Below are positions 49,856 to 62,121 of a stretch of 64,000 nucleotides of DNA, piece after piece. Source of the stretch: Pteria penguin (taxonomy: Eukaryota > Mollusca > Bivalvia > Pterioida > Pteriidae); the NCBI GenBank assembly GCA_035048485.1, contig CM068586.1, positions 52,318,167 through 52,382,166 of the forward strand, read 5' to 3'. A program made the position numbers and the translations under genes. Numbering within the stretch: position 1 is the first letter of the stretch; every line of letters starts with the position of its first letter. A model generated the notes under the pieces. The model had not been told where the DNA came from and searched no databases. It saw nothing but the letters and a program-made list of their open reading frames with translations.

Positions 49856-52219
49856 AATATTTATTTTAAGCAACTGCTGGTTGAAATTAAAGATCTGATC
49901 TACATATCCGTGCCGTAACTATTGAAAGTTGTGGAGTTGTAGCAATGAAAATGAAAAAACTGGCGCTCATACTCACAAAGGATTCATTCTTTTACTTGCG
50001 TGACGCGGAAAATGTGGTTCAGCCGTTAGATCAATTTCTTTCTGATTGATACCAACAATTTTAGTATCTATGATTTCAAACATTTTCCGGCGACCATTGC
50101 GAAATTCATGTTACACGACCTTTTTGTTTTCTTGACATCAACGCAAACCCAGATGTTCTTGTATTGTCTTAGATCACTAGCGGTCATTTGCGCCGTTTTT
50201 AAACTTGTATGACCCGAATCTTTGAGAGCAAAGCATAGATTTAGACAAATAATATTTAAGTCTTTTTACTAGCATCATAGATGTTATTCAGTTTCAGAAA
50301 ACAGTAATCTGTGTATTTTTTTTTAAAAATCGCAACAATCGGGAATAAAACAATCATTTATTATAATTAATTACGGGGTCAACACTAAATACAAGGCATA
50401 GAATCATGGGACAGGGCTATACACATGATAGCTTAATCCGCGTATGCGGGGGAGTGTTTTTAATATGTAAACATAAAAAATCTGCGGAGAAGAAATTTAA
50501 GCTGATGATCCGAATATCTCCAATAAAAGCATAAATCTGGAAAAAAAATTAGGATAATGTTAATTTTTTTTTCAAGCTGCGTTAAAAATATGAAGTTTCA
50601 GAAAATGCGTGGTCATCATTGAGTACTAGAGGAAAGTAAAACCTTATGAAAAACTGAAAAACGTGAAGGGAATATCACAAGGAATGAAGTGCTTAAAGAA
50701 AGATAATACAAAGAGAAAGGGATTGATTCTTACAAAGGGAAAGAAAATAAATAAAAGACAAGAAGCGAAGATAACATAGAATTAACATTTTGAGTTGTCA
50801 ATCCCGTTTTAATGCAAATATAACACCAAATAAGTACACGTGTTCTCCTCCTTTAGCTAGATTGTAAATACATGCATGACCTACTTTTGAATTTTTTTCG
50901 GATTGCAGAACTTTAAGTCATAAAAGAAAATATTACGACGTTATTACTTTGTCTTTTGACCTAAATGTTTATTTCATAGATTAAGTTTGTAAATCTAAGG
51001 ATGCGTCTTAGAATAACCGATAAGACAATGTGCAGACAGTGCAGTATTCGGAACTGCCCTCCTCATAAATATTTATAATTCCAACCATAAGCACTTATCT
51101 AAAAAGATAATAAACTGAGTAACTAAATACATTTAATAAATAAATATTGAAGGAATGAATAAATAGGTAACAGTAGTATGTATTCGGGAATTTGTCATTA
51201 ATGTACATTAAAACCCATCTATTTTCGTTTTCTTTTTAAATACAATTAAGTTAATAGAACTATAAAAAGTCAAATTCGTGTCCCTCGATGATTTTACTTT
51301 TTATCTTTGTTTATAGAAAATGTATGGTAATTTAGAGGGGAGATCGAGGTTTTTTCCCCAGTATAGCTAATATTTGCAAGGCCCATTTTAAGCTAATAAA
51401 TTAGAAAAGAATTAAAAGTAAAGGAAATATACAAACCGTGTTTTGTATAGAGTTCACACCTCTTAGTAAAAGGACATTGACATCAATAAATACCACGTGG
51501 TCATCAAGTAAAATTTCTAGGCAAGTCAGTTACGTACTTCCAACAGCTAGTTATTTCGGAAGTAAAAAAAGATAAGATAGGTTTTATAGACGACTCAGAT
51601 GCACAGAAAAACCACAAGTTTTAACGTTGTGCTATATGGCAATCACATGTAATTCTCGATGACAGTGTATTTTTTTTTCGTTATGACTGCTTCATTGCAA
51701 ATGGGAATTTTAACTCTAAACACATTGTCAGGATAAGAAAAAAACTATAACAATTGTATCAAAGATATAGACTATTTTCAAAGAAGTCTATGTCACTGAT
51801 TGTTTGTCGACCCAGTATTTCATTTGGTAGATCGCCCGTCTTTGAAGCGGAAGGTTATACCTTTATTCTCGCCGTTTACTTTTTGGGCCTGTCCGAATAA
51901 TCCAAATTGATTTTAAGCATGTGAATCGAATCTGAAATTTCCTTGAGATCATAAATCCCAAGAAAAACGAAGAAGTGGTATAAAAATGGCTGGATTTGTC
52001 GGATCAGCAGCTCGGCTCATAGATTATCCGTCCTGAAAATGGAATGTTATAAGTATGTTAATGTAGTTACTGCAGTAGTTTGCATTATTACCAAAACCCT
52101 AACAAACCATTTATATATAAAATGTAGATATACTGGTTCCGACAGCTATATCCACGATTTATCCTCATTTTAATGAAATTCCCTGCTTTTTCCAGCTTTC
52201 AAACAACACATGATATAGA
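49856..52219. other. 2.4 kb without recognisable features
   Basis: AT-rich. A tRNA-like fragment near 51,820-51,890 (TTTGGTAGATCGCCCGTC) may be an old SINE head. No ORF of substance. Confidence 0.5.
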
Positions 52220-52661
52220 CACCTTCTCGGTAAATTCATTAGGGTCGACACCCTCTAAGCAAAATTATGGATCCGCTCATGAGACCGCAGTTATCGTGAA
52301 GAGGTTTGTTGTCTACAATACAAGTTATGGAGTAAGAAGATAACCGATTCAATGTTCAGTAGGTCATATTAAATGATCGCGGATATTAACAAGGACGTTC
52401 ACGTTTTTCACATTGCAGGTAAGTAAACTACTTTTATTCATTAAAACGAAAGTTAATTCAACCATTTCATAGCTCTTAGAAATAATTTTAAAATGCTCTT
52501 TTCTAACTCATTTATATGAAAATGCAAAGTAACTGATTATCGCTTTTCGCAGCGAAATAAGCTGTCCTCCATGTACTTTTAACTGAAACCGAAAGTGTAT
52601 CCGAAAATAATTCATTACACTGCGATTCTTTTTAGACCAAATAATACTGTATATCTATGAA
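52220..52661 (+). promoter_or_regulatory. Conserved leader and 5'UTR intron of B-box/propeller copy 3
   Basis: AACAAGGACGTTCACG at 52,388, a consensus donor CAG|GTAAGT at 52,418-52,424, and acceptor GCGATTCTTTTTAG at 52,622-52,635. The clearest version of the non-coding exon/intron shared by copies 2, 3 and 5. Confidence 0.55.
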
Positions 52662-53697
52662 ATGTCTACCAAGTACTGCCCTTCCTGCTTGAAACGGGAT
52701 CAATATTCCGCCATCTACTCCGCTTGTTACGAGTGTCGAGAATTTTATTGCAAAAATGTTCAGACATTCATCTGGCATTTAAATCGTCAGGGCAGGTGGT
52801 CTTGTATACCAGAAACGATGAAGGTCAAAGCAAACGTCCAGTTTATCAAGGAGTGAAAAGAAATCGACAAAACATGTTGATCCTGGTGAGCTGAAAGCCG
52901 TACACTTCAGAGACATCAGTACCAAAAGGTCTGAAGATAAAAATGATGTTATAGTCCATGGTGTATTGTCTGTAGCAGATAAAGTCGTCGTACTTGATAA
53001 TGCTAACAAAATGCTCAAATTGTTTGATGATAGCGGTACTTACCTGTCATCTACTGCACTCAAGGATTATACATGGGGGATCACACGTGTCAGTGACGAC
53101 ATTTTTGCTACATGCGGACTCGGTAAGAAAGTGTACATCTGGAATATACGCGATCAGACAGTAACAGGTAGTGACGTTACATATCACGTCAACTATAGGG
53201 CGCAAGGTATCCACTATAATCAGACATACTACTGCGTGTTACACAGGAGACAGAATGTCATCACTATACTGGAGAGACAGGGGAAAGACGTCAGACACAT
53301 CACAATCAAGGAAGCGTGCGGGAGGAAGATGGTATAAGGCTGGGATATCTATATGGATCAAAAGAGTCATGCTATATACGTTCCGTGCCTTAATGACAGC
53401 GATGGAGTGTTATGTTTGTCTGTGGAGGACGAGGTGCTCTGGTTTACTCCCCAGTCAGGTCAACTATGGAGTATAACAAAAATACGCGGCCTCTTGTGTG
53501 TAGTGGATGTCTTCAATCATTGTTTACATTTATTATCAAATGTGGGGAAGCATGAACGTAAACTGCTGGAAAAGAGTGACTTGAAAGGCAAGCCTGACTA
53601 CATATACTATGACGAACAAGGAGAAAAGCTGTATGTCAGCTTCCGTCACTTTACAGACAAACGTAACGTAATATCATTGTACTCCGTCACGTGTTAA
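52662..53697 (+). pseudogene. B-box/beta-propeller family, copy 3, disabled
   Basis: Starts well (MSTKYCPSCLKRDQYSAIYS) with the first four zinc-binding cysteines. Small frame losses follow after FYCK, and most of the linker is deleted near 52,790, so the initial frame stops at 52,854-52,856. The propeller frame resumes (STKHVDPGELKAVHFRDIS, then GVLSVADKVVVLDNANKML) but meets TAA at 53,334-53,336, where copy 4 has a Tyr codon (KMV-stop-GWDIYM versus KMIYGWDIYM). The rest is open to 53,697. Nearly identical to copy 4 from 52,816 on, at an offset of about 1,277 bases. Confidence 0.85.
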
Positions 53698-54089
53698 ACT
53701 GTTGTAGATATCCTACACTGGGACTGTACAATGTGTGTCGGTGTAGATATTTATGACATAATCAGGAAAAATTGGTAATTAAGAGATATGAGCAAGCTGC
53801 TTAAAGTGTATTCTCTTTTGAGAAGACCGCGATCGAAGCAAGGGTTTGTATTGTTGCTTTCACATTCGAATCCAGCCAAAAACGTGGAAGGGGTGGAATG
53901 ATGGAGGTCTGAATCGCCATTACACTTTCTTTGCTTTTATTTTCCTTCTTATCCTGTCGGTTTTTGTTTATTTTCTTACATTCGTTGTTGCTTTATTTTA
54001 TCTTCTTTTTTAGGGGGTTGAGTGTACGTATGAAAACCTGCAGTTGGCATAAATATACTAGATATTCCCTAAATTGAAGACAATTACAT
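53698..54089. other. 3' flank of copy 3 joined to copy 4
   Basis: Repeated almost exactly at 54,975-55,380 as the flank of copy 4. Defines a ~1.28-kb tandem duplication that starts inside the coding region. Confidence 0.7.
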
Positions 54090-54974
54090 ATGGATGAAGG
54101 TCAAAGCAAACGTCCAGTTTTATCAAGGAGTGAAAAGAAATCGACAAAACATGTTGATCCTGGTGAGCTGAAAGCCGTACACTTCAGAGACATCAGTACC
54201 AAAAGGTCTGAAGATAAAAATGATGTTATAGTCCATGGTGTATTGTCTGTAGCAGATAAAGTCGTCGTAGTTGATAATGCTAACAAAATGCTCAAATTGT
54301 TTGATGATAGCGGTACTTACCTTTCATCTACTGCACTCAAGGATTATACATGGGGGATCACACGTGTCAGTGACGACATTTTTGCTACATGCGGACTCGG
54401 TAAGAAAGTGTACATATGGAATATACACGATCAGACAGTAACAGGTAGTGACGTTACCTATCATGTCTACTATAACGCGTACGGTATCCACTATAACCAG
54501 ACATACTACTGCGTGTTACACAGAAGAGACAATGTCATTACCATACTAGAGAGACAGGGGAAACACGTCAGACACATCAACATCAAGGAAGCGTGCGGGA
54601 AGAAAATGATATATGGCTGGGATATCTATATGGATCAAAAGTGTCATACTATATACGTTCCGTGCCTTAATGACAGCGATGGAGTGTTATGTTTGTCTGT
54701 GGAGGGCGAGGTGCTCTGGTTTACTCCCCAGTCAGGTCAACTATGGAGTATAACGAAAATACGCGGCCTCTTGTGTGTAGTGGATGTCTTCAATCATTGT
54801 TTACATTTATTATCAAATGTGGGGAAGCATGAATGTAAACTGCTAGAAAAGAGTGACTTGAAAGGCAAGCCTGACTACATATACTATGACGAACAAGGAG
54901 AAAAGCTGTATGTCAGCTTCCGTCACTTTACAGACAAACGTAACGTAATATCAGTGTACTCCGTCACGTGTTAA
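54090..54974 (+). CDS. Propeller-only family member, copy 4 (B-box lost)
   Basis: 294 codons from ATG at 54,090 (MDEGQSKRPVLSRSEKKSTK). The frame covers the end of the linker and the whole propeller: GVLSVADKVVVVDNANKMLK LF, TWGITRVSDDIFATCG, YGWDIYMDQK, GVLCLSVEGEVLWF, VISVYSVTC. The B-box and the leader/promoter region are missing because the tandem duplication began mid-gene. What lies upstream is copy 3's 3' flank. It may be an unexpressed fragment, or produce a B-box-less protein by read-through from copy 3. Open reading frame certain, function doubtful. Confidence 0.6.
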   Translation: MDEGQSKRPVLSRSEKKSTKHVDPGELKAVHFRDISTKRSEDKNDVIVHGVLSVADKVVVVDNANKMLKLFDDSGTYLSSTALKDYTWGITRVSDDIFATCGLGKKVYIWNIHDQTVTGSDVTYHVYYNAYGIHYNQTYYCVLHRRDNVITILERQGKHVRHINIKEACGKKMIYGWDIYMDQKCHTIYVPCLNDSDGVLCLSVEGEVLWFTPQSGQLWSITKIRGLLCVVDVFNHCLHLLSNVGKHECKLLEKSDLKGKPDYIYYDEQGEKLYVSFRHFTDKRNVISVYSVTC

Positions 54975-55639
54975 ACTGTTGTAGATATCATACACTGGGA
55001 CTGTGCAATGTGTGTCGGTGTAGATATTTACGACATAATCAGGATAAATTGGTAATTACGAGATATGACCAAGCTGCTTTAAGTGTATTTTCATTTGAGA
55101 AGACCGCGATCAAAGCAAGGGTTTGTATTGTTGTTTTCATCTGGAGTTTTACATATTCGGATCCAGCCAAAAAGGTGGAAGGGGAGGAATTCTGGATGTC
55201 TGAATCGCCACTACACTTTCCGTTGCTTTTACTTTCCTTTTTGTCCTGTCGGTTTTTGTTTATTTTCTTTCATTCGTTGTTGCTTTATTTTATCTTCTTT
55301 TTTATGGGAGATGAGTGTATGTAAGAAAAGCTGCAGTGGGCATAAATGTACTAGATATTCCCTAAATTGAAAGTTACATATGGATGATTTAATTAATTTT
55401 ATATGAAGAGACAAATGTTTAGCTTACATGAGCAGAACTCTGCTTCTTGTTCAATATTTCTTTCAAAATTTTGTCATTTCTGTACAGTACATTTTCATGC
55501 ATTTCAAGATACAGTATTAATCAGAAAATAGTGATCGACAGTATTACATCTAGCTTTTATATTCTATTAATTCATCATTCATACAGTGAAGCCTACTTTA
55601 TTATGATAAAATGAAATGTGTATTATAAAATGCAAAGAC
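54975..55639. other. 3' flank of copy 4
   Basis: Duplicate of 53,698-54,060 followed by flank sequence shared with copies 2 and 5. Short open frames here are not conserved. Confidence 0.5.
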
Positions 55640-55915
55640 GCATAGAGAGATTCGACGGGAATTTAGAAAAAAAAGAAGATTGTCCATTACCCACAATTTC
55701 CTTTATCATTCACTTGTATACATCAAAAATACATGTATAATGCCTTTATATCAGAAAGTTCTATATAAGTCAATTTGCAGGTGAGTTTTAACATTAACCG
55801 AATTACCGTAAGCTAAAGATTGAAATCGTGGAAAAATTCGGCTAAAGGATGCTTAAAATAGCTTTCTACGAGCCTTACGTTATTTTATTATTGTAATTCC
55901 CGTCGATTCTCCCTA
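55640..55915. mobile_element. MITE-like element, GAGATTCGACGGGAATT ends
   Basis: Starts CATAGAGAGATTCGACGGGA and ends with the near-complement TCCCGTCGATTCTCCCTATG. The internal blocks match 10,812-11,290. Confidence 0.7.
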
Positions 55916-57312
55916 TGGGAGTTCGGACTCGCGTTTCATGATTGCGTCTGATATTTTGGAGTAAGAGAATTTATGAGAACATGATTTTGAGGATCCTTTA
56001 GTACTAGGATCACTCCCATGTGTTTGGGGGAAATCCCTTTAATATTTTCTTTGATTCTCTCATTGTGAAATGGTTATATATTTTTGTGTATGATATCTTG
56101 TTATCATGAAATAAATGTTGTGTAGAAGAAACTAAAATAAGTTTTTAGAATTATTTCTTTTTTATTGTTTTAAGATTAAAAATAAAGGATGGTGCTCTTT
56201 TTGTATGTTGTGTACACACATATAATGTAATTTTTGTGTCGTCCCTTCATCAGGACGACCCATTGTTACAGTAGAGATCAGGACGTTCGGAAATTCGCCC
56301 TTTTCCCATCCAAGCAAGTAAGGGGCAAAGAGTTCTGAAAAAGTTAACATTTCACACATTGTTCGGACATGCGTCATAATGTAAGTTTTAAGGTCTGGCG
56401 GTATTTATTGTTTTGACGTTCTATTTAATGAAAATACAAACCACATCAAATTTGACGGTATAAATCAACAATTCATAAAGTATAAAGCGTAATGAAATGT
56501 CATTTATTCGAACTTTTAAACACGTATTGATTTTAATACATTATAGCCGTGTCGATACACCTCTATTTCATTCGTTAGACCAAAAAACTGAAGACGACAA
56601 AGAACGATATTTACAAATACATGTATCTCGTCTCACTGGAAAAAAATGTTTAAATTATAACATAACATGATATCTAATAGATATTATCAGTAAAGCGTTG
56701 CCAACTTTGTTATTACATAGTTAGAAATAACGAAGTCGCACATAGATTGAAGTCAAGTTGACCTTTTGTTGTAAACAATGAGCGTAGGTTCAAATCCATA
56801 GCATGAGATAAAGGAGACACAGAAACAAAAATAAGACGGATTAAAGAAGAATCACGGAAGGAAGAGTAAGTTCTCACTGATATATTGTATAAATGTTAAT
56901 GTAGAAGCAGGTTAATTATTATTATTATTACTATTATCGTTAATTTTATATGTCGTTGTTTATTTTTTGATATTCTCTCAGAACATTCTATCGTTTGGTG
57001 CAGAGATCGTTTCAATAAGATACTTCACTCATATATGTGTTCTTGTCATTTATCATGCCTATTGGTATATAGTAAACTAAAGTACCCAACCGAATCCAGA
57101 GCCGGAAAATTCAAAATCGTAGTACAGAAAGTTCACCTCCGATATCTAAGTTCAGGTAAGTCCAATTTTCAATATCTTGGTATCCACATTTCAAAATATA
57201 TCTGTACTTTTATCGTCTAATCACAATTAGACATTCACGTCGTGAAATCTTCGAAACCTACTTTCGACTCGGGTGGCTTGCACATGTGCAGGTCGACAAA
57301 AATAGAAAAATA

Positions 57313-57313
<1 letters not shown>
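55916..57313. other. 1.4 kb without recognisable genes
   Basis: Contains CGTCCCTTCATCAGGACGAC near 56,240, a motif reminiscent of mobile-element ends, but nothing I can assign. Confidence 0.4.

Positions 57314-57373
<60 letters not shown>
57314..57373. repeat. (AT)n microsatellite
   Basis: About 30 AT dinucleotides. Confidence 0.95.
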
Positions 57374-57377
<4 letters not shown>

Positions 57378-58036
57378 CTAAAGAAATACATGTATATTTC
57401 ATATTAAAACAAGAAGATATTTTAATATATTGACTTTAAATATCGTTTGAGTTTGAGTTCTTTATTAAGTTTATATTAAATATTGTATCAATAAGACTAT
57501 TAATCAATTTTGGAAAGATATCTTACAAGTATGGAAAACACTTCTAGATAAACAAAAGATGCCTGAGAGTTTTGATAATGATAAAGAAATCATTTAGAAA
57601 AATTGATTCAAAATGAAATATGGTATAATGAAAGTATGCAAATAGAGGGAAAACTGTAAAGTATGAAAATATACGATATTTGTAAATGATTTATTAAAAG
57701 AAAATGGAAAATTCTATACATATTATGAATTTCAGCAAATTTTCAATATTCCAGATAGTAATTCCTTAGAAGATAAGGGAATAATTGCAGCTACAAGAAA
57801 ATCAAGGAAATATTTCAAAATAAGTACTCTCTCTCTCTATAATCTGCACTTTTCTTTAGCTGATTAAAGCCCAAATTCAAGCTCTTGGTATGACTTGTTT
57901 ATTAGTAGTATTTATTATGATGAGTGTCTGTTATGTGTACAATTATTGTATGCTGTATGCCGTATATGTGAATAATGTTAACAGTGTAAATTTAAATTGT
58001 TACTGAATTTGGAATTAAACAAAATATACAAAATCC

Positions 58037-58357
58037 ATGACAAAGGTACAACTGTCTTCTAAAATAATTGAAGGAGTCCATCAGTATGACTTCATGCCAA
58101 ATGTGACTGTGAGTCAACAACCCCCAAAGAAAGCAAACATTATGTATCCATGTGGTGCCTGTGAAGAGGAGGCAGATGATGATAATGGTGTGGCATGTGA
58201 AAAACGGTCCCATCACAAATGTATAACTATTCCAATTTCAGATTTACACAACATTGATAGCATTGTAATATTTGCCAAAACCCATAAAGTTAAAAACGAA
58301 GATGCTAATTGTTTATTGCCTTTAGAGAGCAGAGACTGTATGAATTCTGCCTCGTAA
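58037..58357 (+). pseudogene. PHD-finger-like ORF fragment of a mobile element
   Basis: 106-codon frame with YPCGACEEEADDDNGVACE then HHKC: a PHD pattern (C-x2-C ... C ... H-x2-C) in which the third Cys pair is degraded (ACEKRSHH). A homologous broken copy lies at 48,811. Such PHD modules occur in retroelement-encoded proteins of molluscs (recollection, not tested). Confidence 0.45.
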
Positions 58358-58362
58358 GAAAG

Positions 58363-59750
58363 AAAAAAAGAGGAGTTACTGGCTCAGTTATGTGGCAGAA
58401 GTCACCATGGAGCTATACAATACATGAATATAAATAATATACTGGGACATATAACACATTACAAAAATATTTGATTGTAGTGCAATTACGATACCGACTT
58501 AGGACGGTCATTTAATTTGACAAAAGCCAAACAAATGGTGTGGTTAACCGGTTTACGGGCCCACTTTCCCACTCACCGTAACAGCAGAACAATCAAAGGA
58601 CGTACATTTAAAAATTTATAAGTAATTCTCCATGTAAAGAACAAGAGTAAACAGGTATCGCATATTGAGAGGTCATAAAAATATAAACACGTAAGGTATT
58701 GAAAAACACATAATGATATAAAAATATATGCGACATCAACATGATAAACCGTGCTCTGCCAGTCTGAAAGCGAGCTAAGACCCTAGATCTGTAGGAGCCC
58801 CGACTAACAGTCAGAGGGGACGAGGTTCAGGACCATGTCTCCTCTGAAAGAGGTTTGGACAAAGCCCGTCATATAGTTCCCACCGCCCTGTTAGTCAGCG
58901 TGCAACGTTCAAGTAAAAGTCTGCATAAGGTTGTAGAGGGGCCAAATACAAGACCTATAGTCTTTTTGATGATCTCAATGTCATATTGTCTGTTTAGAAG
59001 ACGTTTGACTATTTTATTACATGATAAAATAACGTAATCGGAGTCTTTTACTTTCTTTAGTTTATATACGAGATCACCGTAAAAATTAGGATGGGAAATT
59101 CCATTGGATACATAGTGTTGAAAAAGAAATATTTCCAAATTTAGTTAGAAGTTCTGAATAAGATCTGGAGAATTTGCCGAATGTTTTTCTTAGCTTGTGA
59201 TATCTGTAACCCTGAGTTAAAAGTTTAGTAGTAATTTGTAAATTTCGTTTATGAAAGTCCAAAACATCGGTACAGCCTCTGACAAATCGAACTAATTGAG
59301 ATATATAGATACCATATGATGGGAGTCGAAGGACATCGCCATCCAAGTAAGGAAAATTTACAATAGGAAATCCAAAATCCTCACGTTTATCATAAATATT
59401 AGTATATATTAGGTGGTTGATAATTTTGATGTTCAAATCTAAGAAAGGTGTATATTTATCTCAAGTATTAGTTTTATTCAATTTGAGCTCTGGTGGATAT
59501 ATTTCTGATATAAATTGTTCGAATTCAGGGTTGTCGATAACCAAAATGTCACCCAGATATCTGCAAGTATTATTGAATTTGTCAATGAGGTCGAAACGTT
59601 TTGATTTTTGAATAGAAACCATAAAACCATGTAAGAGTACAATCTGTTGGAACACTTTCCCACCAAATATCACAAAAATATTATCCATAAGAAATTCTAA
59701 CATTTGGATGATCTCTTTTTCTGTATAATTGCTGCTGAAATCAGACTGTT
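58363..59750 (-). mobile_element. Penelope-like element, RT C-terminal half plus 3' region
   Basis: Minus strand 59,750 to 58,869 reads LMDNIFVIFGG, CRYLGDILVIDNPEFEQF, IYPPELKLNK, NIYDKREDFGFPIVNFPY, YGIYISQLVRFVRGC, QGYRYHKLRKTF, FYGDLVYKLKKV: the conserved string of Penelope-like RTs. The catalytic Y-x-D-D has become Y-L-G-D, and frames shift at about 59,100 and 59,450. The 3' region (58,905-58,363) matches 41,405-41,935. Confidence 0.8.
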
Positions 59751-59784
59751 AAATTAATTCAAAATATAAATACATGTATATACC

Positions 59785-60060
59785 ATGTATGATATACCAT
59801 CTCTACTCTCTGAAGGCAATAAACAATTAGCATCTCGGTTCAACTTTACATACAGATACATCGATGATGTTTTGTCGATTAACAACCCTGTATTTGAGGA
59901 TCACCTCAACATCATATATCCCAAAAAACTCGAGATAAAAGATACTGCAGAGAGCGCATCTTCTGCTTCATACCCCGATATATGCGTTCCAAACGATGTA
60001 CACAGAAATCCGACATGGCGACGGGATTCAAGGTGACTGTGCGAGAGATGAAGATACTAT
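59785..60060 (+). pseudogene. Penelope-like RT fragment, opposite strand
   Basis: Reads GNKQLASRFNFTYRYIDDVL, then NNPVFEDHLNIIYPKKLEIK D and SASYPDICV. The active-site Y-I-D-D is intact, from a different Penelope-like lineage than the neighbouring minus-strand copy. Ends abruptly. Confidence 0.65.
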
Positions 60061-60540
60061 TTTGAAGAAGTCAGCGATTAAGAAGCTGAAAGGAAGTGCT
60101 AAGAAATTGTTACTTGGCATTTATTATCTGATCTTTGAAACATTGCATAAATAGGGATAAAACAGTAATTGATTCTAAATACATACAGGGTCGTAACCAT
60201 TAAATACAAAGCAAGGAATCCTGAGATAGGACTATAACCGATGTAGGTAAATCGGCATATGCGCAGGCATGCCAACAATATGTAAACAGTACAACATGCA
60301 GAAAAATCAAATCGACGGCCACAAGAATTCTTCTGAGAGGAAGCTATAGCTATATGATTCGAATATCTCCAATTAAGGCATAGATTTAGAAAAATGAAAA
60401 TTATGTCCATTTCAAGCCCCGTAAAATTTACAAAGTTTTAGAAAATGCGGGGTCAACGTTGAAAACCCGAGGAAGGTAAATAACCATGGGCGCTCTCATG
60501 TTTAAATAGGTAAACAGACCAACAGAAAATAACCGATTCT

Positions 60541-60900
60541 AAGTGTTGTATGCAGACAGGGAACGCTTACTCATCCCGAGTACCTGGTTTCACCTCAATT
60601 AATCGGGGTTTGCATTTGTCTGAATATAATATTGTACACGATATTGTCCTTTTTTTCCTTGGACTTTGACATGTGGTTAACTCCTTCGTATGTTCATGCG
60701 TATATATTTATTTATTTACCTGCTCGATTTGAAAGGTTATTGCAGGACTTTTGCGACGGGTGCTGCATGCAACCAGGGGACGCTTACTTCTCCCGGGCAC
60801 CTGGTCTCACCTCGATTTTATTGGGGTTTGCATTTGTCTGAATATGACACTAAACACGATATTGTCCCCTTTGTTCCATGGACTATGAGATATGGTTTAC
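60541..60900 (+). repeat. Two copies of the GACGCTTACTC..CTCACCTC dispersed repeat
   Basis: 60,541-60,660 and 60,757-60,900 share GGGGTTTGCATTTGTCTGAA and the flanking blocks; same family as 39,575. Confidence 0.65.
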
Positions 60901-61679
60901 CCTTCGGTACTTCTTCGTTTTTTTTTACTTTTCTGTACTTTTTTTAACTTTCTTTTCCAGATGTAGATGGAATCAACCAAGGAATTGAACACTGACTCAA
61001 GTATTACATAATTTTTTTTCTCAAACATGAATTTAAAACAAACCCATTTACTGCTTCATTAATTTGCTTAATTGCTTAATCTCCCAAAAATTGGTTTAAA
61101 ACATATCTCTTTCCATGTAAAGGAATAGTTTGCCACTTTAATTTTACTGAAAGCATAATCCAGAGAAGAAAGAAAGCAATGAAGATTTAAAAATGAAAGA
61201 CCTATATTGACCTGTAGATTCCATATATATTCTACACATCCAGAATTAGGATACGTATTAACTACGGTGTGTCATCACCTTTAGACGGTGGATTTCAGTG
61301 TTACACCGAAGACCACTTAGTAACATACATGTTCTTGTTTCCCATTTATATATTTTACAATGTAGAAAAGGCACAAAGTTTTGGTATGAAGAATTAACAT
61401 GTACATCATATTTTATTTAGATAAACGATTGGTATAATTGCAAGTCTCTTACCTAGAGAACCCTGGATATTTCTGTCACATAATTATAATTCAGGGGATT
61501 GTGTATGCTTTCATGCTTGCGCTAAATTATTAGGATAGTGGAAAACAAAGACATTAGAGCTCTATGTGTTCATTGGGGTCTTACAATTCGTATGTGCGCA
61601 ATATCTCTCCCGGACAGTTAGCTCCAAACCTGAAAGTGATCTCTTATGTGTATTAATCAATGTCCCATACTTTCATGGA

Positions 61680-62121
61680 TGGATCCCCTTTCGCAAAATT
61701 CATTGGGGTGTTAACACCCTCTCTACATTTCTGAATCCGTGCCTGAGACCACATTTATCTTGAAGAGGTCTAGAGTCTATTCTACAAGTTATGGGGTAAG
61801 AAGATAACTTATACAATATGTAACGGCTTGTATTAGATGACTGTACCTATCAACAAGGACGTTCACGTTTTTCGCATTTCAGGTAAAAAAAACTTATTTT
61901 ATTCATTAAAAGAGAAAGTGAATTCAACCATTGCATAGTCATTTAAAAAATATTAATAATAGCATTTCCGAATTCATTTCTGTAAGAACACAGATCTAAT
62001 CGATAATCACTTTTCGCAGTAAGCTGTATACCATGTAGTTTAACTGAAACCGAAAGCATAGTAGAAAGTTAATAATAATACTGCGGTTCTTTTTAGATGA
62101 AATCGTCCTGCATATCTTAAA
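61680..62121 (+). promoter_or_regulatory. Conserved leader and 5'UTR intron of B-box/propeller copy 5
   Basis: AACAAGGACGTTCACG at about 61,852-61,867, CAG|GTAAAA donor-like site at 61,880-61,888 and GCGGTTCTTTTTAG acceptor at 62,083-62,096. Upstream similarity to copies 2 and 3 begins near 61,680. Confidence 0.5.

Noticed and set aside
56162..56377. Minus-strand 71-residue ORF
   Set aside because: Contains CGTCCCTTCATCAGG-type repeat sequence and no recognisable domain; likely element-end DNA.
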